7,231 nucleotides of DNA from Myxococcales bacterium (GCA_027005175.1 JALTMC010000593.1:1-7231); one strand, 5' to 3'; positions 1 through 6,372 are shown, counted from the first letter of the stretch. Made by a program: numbers and translations. The notes: generated by a model not told the origin, from the letters alone.

Positions 1-752
1 GCTACAATCAAGATTGTCCTCAAAATCAGATCTGTCGTTTGGCCAGAAAGATTAAGGTCTGTTTGCCAGATCGTCGAAAACGCAAAAAAAGACGAGCACG
101 TCCCGGCACCCGTGTTGGCTTGATGCAGACTTGTAGCACCGTTGTCTTGTGCCGTAAAGGTCTGATGTGTGTGACTCTGGATGGTTCTCGCTCTCGCTGT
201 TTGGCTCTTTGTGGAGGGAACTTCCCTGCGTGTCCCAAAAATCACAGGTGCTCCAAAGTGCCCCACCGAAAGAGTCGAGTTTGTGCACCGTTGCGAAAGT
301 TGAAACGGAAAAAAGTGGGGGAGCAATGTACATACAAAGAGTGTGTGAAAGGTGCGGTTTGTCTGATCAAAGAGGGCAACAAACATGGTATTTGCTACCG
401 TGTTTGCTCGTCCAATAGACAGTGTATGTCGCCTAAGACGTGTGAGCGGTTGCCAGGGAAATCAGTGAGCGTCTGCTACAAGATGCCTTACAAGACTGTG
501 GGGTCTTATGAATACTGTAGCCCCCGTCGAAAGTGTCGGTATGGGTTGGAATGTATCTCTGCCAAAAATTCTCCCAAACCTCGCTGTTTTCCTTCTTGCA
601 AAGGTGGTTGTAGCTCGGGTTCTGTGTGTGTACACACAGGCCCTTATGCGGTTTGCTTACAGCAGTGTCAACCGAATGCTCCAAGCTGTCCCAACGGAAC
701 CCGGTGCAGCCTTACCTTGTATGGGAAAAAATCGTCTTATCTTTGTAGATAA
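1..752 (+). CDS. Cysteine-rich repeat protein, probably exported (5' partial)
   Basis: The frame is open from the left edge, so the true start lies upstream. The first in-frame TTG (39) falls inside a cysteine module and is not a credible start. The visible 249 residues hold about two and a half modules of roughly eight cysteines, spaced about C-x4/5-C-x5-C-x8/9-C-x3-C-x5/6-C-x4/5-C-x8/9-C. Basic linkers rich in Lys and Arg separate them, for example at 63-120. The last module is extended (11 Cys) and the protein ends Cys-Arg. Such regular cysteine spacing usually means disulfide-bonded extracellular or envelope modules. Proteins of this style are common in Myxococcota and Bradymonadota. No catalytic motif is visible and the signal peptide, if any, is outside the window. 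Function is unknown. Its TAA directly abuts the stop of the convergent phosphatase gene. Confidence 0.8.
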   Translation, partial: YNQDCPQNQICRLARKIKVCLPDRRKRKKRRARPGTRVGLMQTCSTVVLCRKGLMCVTLDGSRSRCLALCGGNFPACPKNHRCSKVPHRKSRVCAPLRKLKRKKVGEQCTYKECVKGAVCLIKEGNKHGICYRVCSSNRQCMSPKTCERLPGKSVSVCYKMPYKTVGSYEYCSPRRKCRYGLECISAKNSPKPRCFPSCKGGCSSGSVCVHTGPYAVCLQQCQPNAPSCPNGTRCSLTLYGKKSSYLCR

Positions 753-1238
753 TCAACGAATGATATGGTCCAAGGTCCAGTGGAAGGATGTTTGTAGGGC
801 AGTGTTCCAGTCATCGGCTTGGATGGAGAGGAGGGCTGCGTTGGCTGTGCTCAGGCTGACAGGATCTCCTGAGAGTTCTTGGGGGGCCGTAGACCAACCT
901 GGGTTGTGGCCCAGCACCAAGATGGTGTTGAAGTCCGACAGATCATGTTGTTCAAAAATGTGTTGAACATTGTAGAGATTTCCCAGGTAGAAACTATCCT
1001 CTAGGGAGTATGGTATCTCTTGTTTCCATGTTTGTCGGAGGGTTTCCATGGTCTCTTTGGTGCGCTGTGCAGCACTGCAAAAGATGGTTTGCGGTATCCA
1101 GCCAAGGTTCTGGAGCTGTTCTGCAAGAGATTGTGCCTGCACATGACCATGACGAGTAAGAGGGCGTACCTTGTCTCCACCAGAAGATTGCCCTGCTGCT
1201 TCACCATGTCGTGCCCAAATCAGTTTTAACGATGCCAT
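753..1238 (-). CDS. sixA: SixA-like phosphohistidine phosphatase (histidine phosphatase superfamily)
   Basis: This 161-residue protein has the length and layout of SixA. The catalytic Arg-His-Gly is at residues 10-12 (WARHGEA), followed by the SixA-typical VRPLT at 24-28. The second arginine is in SAAQRTKET (Arg59), and the second catalytic histidine is His111 in LVLGHNPGW. SixA-type enzymes remove phosphate from phosphohistidine on signalling or phosphotransfer proteins in the cytoplasm. E. coli SixA acts on phosphotransfer domains, but the substrate here cannot be read from the sequence. The ATG start is supported by an AGAGGAA Shine-Dalgarno (plus-strand 1243-1249) six bases upstream. The gene is monocistronic in this window and convergent with the cysteine-rich gene. 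The family call is firm. The exact symbol is less so, since short histidine phosphatases resemble each other. Confidence 0.85.
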   Translation of the reverse strand: MASLKLIWARHGEAAGQSSGGDKVRPLTRHGHVQAQSLAEQLQNLGWIPQTIFCSAAQRTKETMETLRQTWKQEIPYSLEDSFYLGNLYNVQHIFEQHDLSDFNTILVLGHNPGWSTAPQELSGDPVSLSTANAALLSIQADDWNTALQTSFHWTLDHIIR

Positions 1239-1242
1239 AGGG

Positions 1243-1249
1243 TTCCTCT
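1243..1249 (-). promoter_or_regulatory. Shine-Dalgarno of the SixA-like gene
   Basis: Read on the minus strand this is AGAGGAA followed by four bases and the ATG at 1238-1236. It fixes the start so that the RHG motif lies near the N-terminus, as in the family. Confidence 0.6.
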
Positions 1250-1517
1250 GTTGTTAGAGTGATGGACTCAAAAACCAGACCGAGCCGAAGCTGACTCGTG
1301 AGTCACGAGCACCTAAGATGATAGACGCATCTGTGGCCTAAAGTAAACAAAACGTAGCGTCGAAGGGTGCGGTTTCGTTGCGTTGGCTTTTGTTTTGGGA
1401 TTCTGCTCGAAAATGATTCTGTGATTACCATCGCCCCTGCTCATACCTCAGTCGGAGCTGCTTCGTAGGAGTCTTGTGAGCCTGCTCAAGGAACACAAAC
1501 GTCTTGAGGGTTCTTCA

Positions 1518-1554
1518 TGAACCGCCGGATACCGAACGGTATGTCCGGTGGCGT
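1518..1554 (+). ncRNA. Group II intron domain V-like hairpin, probable 3' intron remnant
   Basis: Eight base pairs (1522-1529 with 1544-1551) form a lower stem. A two-base bulge (TG, 1542-1543) lies on the 3' side. A four-pair upper stem (1530-1533 with 1538-1541) carries a GAAC loop. This is the shape of domain V, the catalytic hairpin of group II introns. A CGC triad at 1523-1525 pairs with GUG at 1548-1550, giving the central G-U wobble expected for the catalytic triad. Sequences of the form GAACCGCCG...CGGTGG also resemble, from memory, the 3' ends of many bacterial group II introns. Weak points are the non-GNRA loop, no clear domain VI with a bulged adenosine, and no maturase gene. If real, it is a truncated intron end that stops just short of the TOPRIM gene's stop codon. 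Confidence 0.55.
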
Positions 1555-1597
1555 GGGTGCTGAAGCGGGCAGTCGTCCTGGTGACCTGATCCTCGAG

Positions 1598-2266
1598 TTA
1601 TATAGCAGCTCCAAGATTCCTAAATTTGCGAATAAAATCACCAAAAGATGAAAGATGTTGGGTTGAACGATTTCGATTTATAAGAGCTTCGAAATAGGGG
1701 GGATCCTTGACGGTGCCTGGAAGTTTTTTTGAATATCTTATGCCTCTTTCCCTAAGCATACTCTTTAAATATTTATATTGAAGTTGTGATCTTGTATTGT
1801 ATTCACGATGGGGTGGTATCTTTTCTGGGTCAAGAGTTCGAACATCATAAAATTGTTTAAAATCAATCAACTCGGAGTCGGTAGGATTTCTTTTCATTAC
1901 TTTGGTATTCCCCAAAAACCAAGTTTCAATACAACAGTCATGCACAATAACCGAGTACCTATCAGATTCTAATTGTTCACCAATAATCGTTTCTATTTCT
2001 TTCTCTTTTTGCGAGAATGACATTTCCTCTGCATCAATACAGACGAGAAGATGATCTATTGTTGGATGTTTACCCAAATCTGAAATAGCCGCTTCAATTC
2101 TCCTCAAGTATGAAGGATATCCATTTCCAATAACGATGAAAAAATTATCATTTTGGAGGCCTTCAACTCTGAAAACCTCATTATGATTTGGGAATGAATG
2201 AGCCATCCAACTACGATAAACTTGTTTCTCTGTTTGATACCCCTCAAGGACCAAGTAAAAGTTCAC
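1598..2266 (-). CDS. TOPRIM-like protein (RloB/DUF4276-type), likely effector of an ATPase-TOPRIM defence pair
   Basis: This 222-residue protein begins with the pattern of TOPRIM-fold proteins. The first strand and acidic residue are in YLVLEGYQTE (Glu8, Glu13). A hydrophobic strand ends in the acidic pair of LLVCIDAEE (Asp78, Glu80). A later C-C-I-E-T-W-F-L segment (Glu114) matches the IExWLL-type motif of DUF4276/RloB relatives. The acidic residues would bind metal, and relatives act as nucleases. In PARIS the TOPRIM partner AriB cleaves tRNA. The start is GTG, overlapping the ATPase stop as GTGA, with AGAGGGGG on the minus strand just upstream as the ribosome site, so translation is probably coupled. 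The coding sequence is A+T-rich compared with the flanks. It could be a non-defence nuclease. The fold assignment is by motif only. Confidence 0.7.
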   Translation of the reverse strand: MNFYLVLEGYQTEKQVYRSWMAHSFPNHNEVFRVEGLQNDNFFIVIGNGYPSYLRRIEAAISDLGKHPTIDHLLVCIDAEEMSFSQKEKEIETIIGEQLESDRYSVIVHDCCIETWFLGNTKVMKRNPTDSELIDFKQFYDVRTLDPEKIPPHREYNTRSQLQYKYLKSMLRERGIRYSKKLPGTVKDPPYFEALINRNRSTQHLSSFGDFIRKFRNLGAAI

Positions 2267-3474
2267 TGAACCCCCTCTTGGTATTCATCTAAATTAAGAA
2301 GCTGAATAAATTTGTCTTGTGCAGAATTAGTTTTTAGTGCTTCTATATCATTTGCATTACACACATCAATTTGCGATCCATGCCTCTTCACAATTTTCCA
2401 ATGCTCTGTAGGAATATTGTTGATCACATAAGGATGATGGCTTGTTAATATAAACTGAAGTTCTGTAGTTCTTTCAAGCATTAAGGCTGCAATTTGAGGA
2501 AGGCAGTTTACACCAAGGCTGTTCTCAAACTCATCAATCACAATGATTGTGCCTTCAGGGGCTAAAACTAGCTCAATTAAGTGTACAAGAGTTCGATGCA
2601 TTCCTGATGAAAGTCTGTCACTTGAGATCCAACCAGTGACACCATCCTCCTTAACAGCAATAGATAATAGATCAGTTGTTGGAATTATCTCAAAGCTTGA
2701 CTCCACAATATCATCAAACCTCTTAAGAGTTGATATTTTGATATCGGTTACAGTACTGAAAATATCAGAGTACAGCTCTTTTACCTTATTGAATTCATCA
2801 GGGAATCGTTCCTGCAAAAGATAGGCCTTCAAGACTAAAGGCATATCAGTCGCATTTCGAAGCAATTCAAGTGTATGAAATTTTTTGCAAAGGGTGGACA
2901 AAAACTCGTTATTTAAAGGAATAAATCTGAGAGAAGGAAGCTCGCCTGCTTCACTGAAAATAAATTTTCTTAATGCTTGGTGTACTGGTTTAACAGAATC
3001 TTCTGCCCTTAATAAAGTGATTCCAGATTCATTATTCTTTAACTTTGGAAGTTTCACGCCCATAAAAACGAATTCGCTTTCACTTCTCTCTATGATCTTC
3101 TCTCCATCACTCCGGGTAATAGTCTCGATAATTGTCTTAGAAGACTTGGTACGCTCATCTGAATTAGCTTCATCATGACTCTCATCCAGAGTAATTTCAG
3201 GAAGAGAATCCGACAAAGAATGAATAACCTTAGCATCCCAGATATAAATATCACTATCCGCTTGAATTTCCATTGTCCAGGAACAACCACCAAGTCGATC
3301 TACATTATCCAGAGCCGCCTTTCGAGTTGCTCTTAGTGCTTTAATGATACGAGTCTTGCCTACACCAGACAAACCTACTAACAAATTCAGTTTTTCAAAG
3401 GAGACCTCGCTAAGGCTCCAGTTGTTGTTAGAATTCAGGAATTGAAAATTACGAATGGTCATTTGGTACACCAT
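2263..3474 (-). CDS. ABC/AAA-type ATPase (AAA_21-like, OLD/AriA-related), sensor partner of the TOPRIM protein
   Basis: This 403-residue soluble ATPase has all expected motifs. Walker A is GLSGVGKT (34-41). The ABC signature-like LSSGMHR is at 288-294. Walker B TIIVIDEFEN (309-318) contains Asp314-Glu315. The H-loop-like TSHHP is at 344-348. The Walker A and signature halves are split by about 250 residues, as in OLD, RecF and AbiL/PARIS ATPases, which dimerise to bind ATP. No TOPRIM follows in the same chain. It is supplied by the next gene, which overlaps by four bases. In PARIS and related systems the ATPase forms a scaffold that senses phage proteins and releases the nuclease partner, and that role is inferred here. 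The ATG at 3474 has no clear Shine-Dalgarno. An in-frame ATG four codons in is an alternative start. Confidence 0.8.
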   Translation of the reverse strand: MVYQMTIRNFQFLNSNNNWSLSEVSFEKLNLLVGLSGVGKTRIIKALRATRKAALDNVDRLGGCSWTMEIQADSDIYIWDAKVIHSLSDSLPEITLDESHDEANSDERTKSSKTIIETITRSDGEKIIERSESEFVFMGVKLPKLKNNESGITLLRAEDSVKPVHQALRKFIFSEAGELPSLRFIPLNNEFLSTLCKKFHTLELLRNATDMPLVLKAYLLQERFPDEFNKVKELYSDIFSTVTDIKISTLKRFDDIVESSFEIIPTTDLLSIAVKEDGVTGWISSDRLSSGMHRTLVHLIELVLAPEGTIIVIDEFENSLGVNCLPQIAALMLERTTELQFILTSHHPYVINNIPTEHWKIVKRHGSQIDVCNANDIEALKTNSAQDKFIQLLNLDEYQEGVQ

Positions 3475-3503
3475 CAGAAATTAGTAAATAAACAAGTAGG
3501 GAA

Positions 3504-3532
3504 AGAATAGAAATTCTTCAGAAGAATGTCAA
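3504..3532 (-). promoter_or_regulatory. Candidate promoter of the ATPase-TOPRIM operon
   Basis: Read on the minus strand, a perfect -35 box TTGACA (3532-3527) is followed by a 17-base spacer and TATTCT (3509-3504, four of six matches to TATAAT). Transcription would start near 3497, leaving a leader of about 22 bases before the ATPase ATG. It is the best sigma-70-like match upstream of the operon. Confidence 0.55.
3513..3527. promoter_or_regulatory. Palindromic operator candidate in the promoter spacer
   Basis: ATTCTTC-A-GAAGAAT is a perfect inverted repeat of seven bases around one central base. It sits in the spacer of the candidate promoter and touches the -35 box. A further AGAAT at 3504-3508 forms an imperfect second half-site with ATTCT at 3513-3517. 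A protein bound here would block RNA polymerase. The repressor is not encoded next to it, unless one of the operon proteins or the small CxxC protein regulates it. Confidence 0.5.
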
Positions 3533-3925
3533 TATCAACGAGGCCAACGGGTAAGGTTCTTGCTGCGCGATGCTTCGGTGCTGCGGCAAAACCATTGTTG
3601 AACAATCTCATCGTGTCGGGGCAATCGATCCTATGTAGCTTTATCGAGAATGTTCAGGTCTTGGAGGGAACTGTAGAGGCTGTGGAGATGGAAGTCAACT
3701 GCGTCATGGTGCGCTCATTCCATCTTCTGTGAGTCTTTCCGGAGAAAGCAATGTTATCCACATGGATGACGGTGGTGCCCTATCGTTCTCATTCCATCCT
3801 CTGTGAGTCATTCCATCCTCTGTGAGTGTTTCTGGAGAAAACAAGGGTATCATCGCCATGTTGGTGTCTCTTTGGGGTAGTGATGATGCAATCTGTAAGG
3901 AGCAAACCGAGCGAAGCAGTGTATT
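3533..3925. other. Gene-free stretch with degenerate short repeats
   Basis: No reading frame here is convincing. The only notable structure is the set of direct repeats at 3715-3853, annotated separately. A 68-codon plus-strand frame at 3526-3732 overlaps the operon promoter, lacks a properly spaced ribosome site and shows no recognisable motif. Confidence 0.5.
3715..3853. repeat. 19-base direct repeats with duplicated hairpin
   Basis: The unit TCATTCCATCCTCTGTGAG occurs in tandem at 3789-3807 and 3808-3826. A copy with one mismatch lies at 3715-3733. The first and third copies are each followed by a similar segment, T-TTTC-GGAGAAA-CAA, that can form a short hairpin (CTTTC-CGGA-GAAAG at 3735-3748, and a less regular one at 3828-3842). 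So a longer block of about 35-40 bases was duplicated and the 19-base part then repeated. No coding pattern is evident. Confidence 0.75.
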
Positions 3926-4177
3926 TTACGGAGGTTTGAGGGGAATGGGGAGATGCCGTTTCTCCTGATGCTGTACCCATGTCAGATACCCTTTCTTACA
4001 AGCCAGGCATCGGGTTCCGTCCTTCCGTCGCTTCGTAGGAGCGGCCCCACATGTTAGATACCCTTTTTTACAAGCTAGGCATCGGGAGTCGGCCAGCACA
4101 ATCCTTGGAGTCTCCATCTCACATTCCAGGCAATGCTCAGGTGGGGGGAACTCTGCTCTTGACCTGCGTAAACTCAT
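3926..4177 (-). CDS. Small CxxC (zinc-ribbon-like) protein with internal duplication
   Basis: This 83-residue basic protein has three CxxC knuckles: Cys17/Cys20 (HCLEC), Cys33/Cys36 and Cys58/Cys61. The first two are 12 residues apart, a spacing compatible with a zinc-binding ribbon. Residues 32-42 and 57-67 (RCLACKKGYLT) repeat exactly. At the DNA level, 3978-4014 and 4050-4086 are 37-base direct repeats 72 bases apart, a whole number of codons. They differ at three positions, and all three are silent third bases in this frame (Leu, Lys, Leu). That supports real coding on this strand. There is no strong ribosome site before the ATG, and the frame is open for eleven more codons upstream, so a non-ATG start is possible. 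Family and role are not recognised. It could bind nucleic acid. Confidence 0.5.
   Translation of the reverse strand: MSLRRSRAEFPPPEHCLECEMETPRIVLADSRCLACKKGYLTCGAAPTKRRKDGTRCLACKKGYLTWVQHQEKRHLPIPLKPP
3978..4086. repeat. Two 37-base direct repeats, period 72
   Basis: Copies are at 3978-4014 and 4050-4086, with three C/T differences and a 35-base interval. They encode the duplicated CLACKKGYLT segment of the small CxxC protein on the minus strand. Confidence 0.85.
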
Positions 4178-4221
4178 GGCTCGAACCAGGTTTTTAGCAC
4201 ATTTGTGATCTCAAACTTGTA

Positions 4222-4249
4222 CACGAAAGGAGGCAAAACGAGCTTCGTG
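4222..4249 (+). promoter_or_regulatory. Hairpin with a strong Shine-Dalgarno-like loop
   Basis: CACGAA (4222-4227) can pair with TTCGTG (4244-4249), placing AGGAGG (4228-4233) in the loop. No start codon follows at normal spacing. The first candidate, a GTG at 4247, would give only eight codons before TAG. It lies upstream of the candidate lipoprotein promoter, so it is probably not in that transcript. It may be chance or part of an unrecognised leader. Confidence 0.2.
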
Positions 4250-4250
4250 G

Positions 4251-4279
4251 TTTACGTTATCCGGTTCAGGTAGTATTAT
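4251..4279 (+). promoter_or_regulatory. Candidate sigma-70-type promoter of the lipoprotein gene
   Basis: TTTACG (4251-4256) and TATTAT (4274-4279) are separated by 17 bases, with four and five of six consensus matches. Transcription would start near 4286, about 35 bases before the chosen ATG, which leaves room for the AGAGGA ribosome site. Confidence 0.45.
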
Positions 4280-4320
4280 GGGCTAGAACTGGATGCACAG
4301 TGATACAAGAGGATGTTTGT

Positions 4321-6372
4321 ATGTATAAGAAAAAAATGTGGCTGGCTTCTGTTGGTTTGATGATTGCAGTGGCTTTCTTGTCTTTGGGGCAAGGTTGCTC
4401 GAATGGTGGGACAAATTCATCGGAGGGAGGTTCAGAGCCTTCCTCGGAAGCCTCTACTTCGGCGGATGGTGGTACTTCAGATTCGACAGTGGTTGCGGAT
4501 TCTACCAAGCCCACAGGTAAAACAGTGGAGAGAAGGTGGGTCTATCGGATGATCGCTGGGATCTCAATGGGGGGTGGGATGTCGTCTATTATAGGGCTTC
4601 GCAACCACAAGAAGTTTGACATTATTGGAACCATGGGTGCGCCCAATGATCTGACGTATTTGTTTCATTACATCCGGCGTTCGATGTTGGGTGGATTTTG
4701 TGATTACAAGAAGATCGAAGAGATGGCAAAGCAAGGTAAGCTTAATACGAAAGAAGCTTTCTGTCCAAAGTCAGCTCCTCCCGCAAGGTACAAGTTTGAA
4801 TTTACATCTCACTACAACAATTGGCACTACGATGATGCGGGTGGCAATTGGAATCGTGCCAGTATTGTTCGCGTGTTACAAGATCTTGTTTTAGGTATAG
4901 GTAACTCTATGTACTACAATAAGAATAGTCACTATTGGCCACACGAGAAGATCCCCAACAATCGCAGGTCTGTTGGCAATCGATGCAATACACCCATCAA
5001 GATCTCAGGTGTGAAACACTATTTGTACAATCCTGAAGGGAAGTATGATCTGATCACCTTCTGTGATGGGAACGGCAGAGAGCGCAGCGGTGTCTACTAT
5101 CCTGAGAAGGCGAAAGATCACAATCAACCTGTCGAGTTTTTGTTGGCGGTTGACTTCAATGGAAATGGCAAACGTGATTATGGTGAGCCTGTTATTTCCA
5201 TGAGCCGGGAGCGGTTTGATGATGTTGGAACAGACAAGTGTCCAAATGCACGTGAAGACGGGAAAGGTGGCTGTGTACCAAAAGGTCAAAAAGGTGCGGA
5301 TGGCAAGGACCCTAATGGGGATGACTATGAACCTTTAACCAATCCCCGTGGAACAGAAGGCAATACGGTTTATGATGATGGTGAGCCTTACCTGGATGAT
5401 GGGATTGATGGAGTGGCGGGGACCAAGGATTATGGGGAAGGAGACAAAAAGTTTACCCGAACTCCAGGGCTACTGAGCCTGATGGCTCACGATCCATGGA
5501 CCCTCATTCGCAAGATGAAAAAAGAAGAGATCGATCGGCTCAATATCTACATCGATGGTGGCATTCGGGATTTGTTTAACTTTCATATCTCGGCTCTTCA
5601 TCTGTTGGGGGCGATTCGAGGTCATTACCCCAAACAACTCAGTCGCGCTCCCAAATACGATCGTTTTATCTCATTGATGCCAAAAGGTTCGAAGGAGTTT
5701 GACTTTATTGAAGTGGACTGGTCCAACAAAGGGCAGCATATGTTTATTCAGTATGGTGACCCAAATGCGACAGCAGCTCAGATCGAACAAGGAGACGGAG
5801 ATCATGTCAACGGTGGGCGTGCGCTGGATCGAGTCCTGGCTTTCTTTAGCTTTGTAACCAACAGTATTCCTGATCCCGATCTAAAGCCCGTGACTGTCAA
5901 TCTTAAAAAGAAAGAGGCGACAGCGGTTCATTATATTTATCAGTCCAAAGCCTTGGGTTTCAAAAATATATACTCTGTTGTACTGCCTCCAGGTTTTTAT
6001 GCCAATCCAAAGCTGCGCTATCCTGTGGTATATTTTGGACACGGCTACGGCATGGATGCTCCTGGTATGGCGAGCTTACTGGCGATTGTTTCCACACAGA
6101 TGGCACAGGGTTATGTTGCAAAGATGATCCTTGTTTCTCTTAATGGGAGATGTGAAGGGTGGTCGCGTAAAAAGGGGGGACCCAACTCATTTACCACAGT
6201 AAAAAAGGGTGATTGTCTCAACGGTTCGTTTTATGTGAATGTTAGAGGCCTGACGGGGAATGATAGAAACTTTGAAGACTCTATTTTTGAGGTGATCAAA
6301 GAAGTGGAGACAAAGTTTGGAGACCGTATTCGCAAACCGGAGACACGCACCTATAAGATCCCTATCCCTTGA
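4321..6372 (+). CDS. Esterase-like lipoprotein with EF-hand-like loop
   Basis: The ATG at 4321 is preferred over an in-frame GTG at 4300. AGAGGA lies seven bases before it, and the protein then starts with a basic tip, a hydrophobic segment (7-22) and a lipobox-like LGQGC with Cys26. A Ser/Gly/Glu-rich linker (27-62) follows. Residues 78-88 (IAGISMGGGMS) match the nucleophile elbow of esterase-D-type alpha/beta hydrolases, with Ser82 as nucleophile. An Asp-rich middle contains an EF-hand-like loop at 278-289 (DFNGNGKRDYGE). Near the C-terminus, NIYSVVLPPGFY and YPVVYFGHGYG (567-577) look like the start of the same fold with its oxyanion strand, which normally precedes the elbow. The protein is probably anchored in the envelope. 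Substrate is unknown and activity is uncertain. The last 14 codons lie in the first of four tandem repeats. Confidence 0.75.
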   Translation: MYKKKMWLASVGLMIAVAFLSLGQGCSNGGTNSSEGGSEPSSEASTSADGGTSDSTVVADSTKPTGKTVERRWVYRMIAGISMGGGMSSIIGLRNHKKFDIIGTMGAPNDLTYLFHYIRRSMLGGFCDYKKIEEMAKQGKLNTKEAFCPKSAPPARYKFEFTSHYNNWHYDDAGGNWNRASIVRVLQDLVLGIGNSMYYNKNSHYWPHEKIPNNRRSVGNRCNTPIKISGVKHYLYNPEGKYDLITFCDGNGRERSGVYYPEKAKDHNQPVEFLLAVDFNGNGKRDYGEPVISMSRERFDDVGTDKCPNAREDGKGGCVPKGQKGADGKDPNGDDYEPLTNPRGTEGNTVYDDGEPYLDDGIDGVAGTKDYGEGDKKFTRTPGLLSLMAHDPWTLIRKMKKEEIDRLNIYIDGGIRDLFNFHISALHLLGAIRGHYPKQLSRAPKYDRFISLMPKGSKEFDFIEVDWSNKGQHMFIQYGDPNATAAQIEQGDGDHVNGGRALDRVLAFFSFVTNSIPDPDLKPVTVNLKKKEATAVHYIYQSKALGFKNIYSVVLPPGFYANPKLRYPVVYFGHGYGMDAPGMASLLAIVSTQMAQGYVAKMILVSLNGRCEGWSRKKGGPNSFTTVKKGDCLNGSFYVNVRGLTGNDRNFEDSIFEVIKEVETKFGDRIRKPETRTYKIPIP

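Larger units (their letters stand above)
1239..1597. other. Gene-free stretch with RNA-like hairpins
   Basis: No convincing reading frame is present on either strand. The stretch contains several possible plus-strand RNA hairpins. One is a perfect palindrome CTCGTGA-G-TCACGAG at 1295-1309. Another is a 9-base-pair stem with two G-U pairs, 1351-1359 with 1376-1384. A third is CTCAAG/CTTGAG at 1485-1490 and 1503-1508. The last is a domain-V-like hairpin at 1518-1554, annotated separately. It may be the 3' remnant of a group II intron whose maturase and 5' part are gone. Only the last hairpin supports that strongly. Confidence 0.5.

Noticed and set aside
508-966. Plus-strand frame of 152 codons running from the cysteine-rich gene into the phosphatase gene.
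   Set aside because: It overlaps two well-supported genes in other frames and has no domain or ribosome site.
1367-1371. GTGCG as a possible group II intron 5' end.
   Set aside because: It would give an intron of only about 220 bases. The motif is short and common, and no domain I structure follows.
3526-3732. Plus-strand 68-codon frame that could encode a small protein.
   Set aside because: Its start lies within the -35 region and dyad of the divergent operon promoter, it has no properly spaced ribosome site, and it ends within the repeat block. No motif is recognisable.
3789-3980. Minus-strand 63-codon frame.
   Set aside because: It overlaps the end of the better-supported CxxC gene in another frame and runs into the short non-coding repeats.
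1460-4041. The 12-base GCTTCGTAGGAG occurs at 1460-1471 and 4030-4041, flanking the defence operon like attachment-site repeats.
   Set aside because: About one shared 12-mer is expected by chance in a window this size, the surrounding bases do not match, and the second copy lies inside the small CxxC gene.
4300-4320. GTG at 4300 as the lipoprotein start.
   Set aside because: It adds seven acidic or polar residues before the basic tip of the signal peptide, and AGAGGA is correctly spaced for the ATG at 4321.
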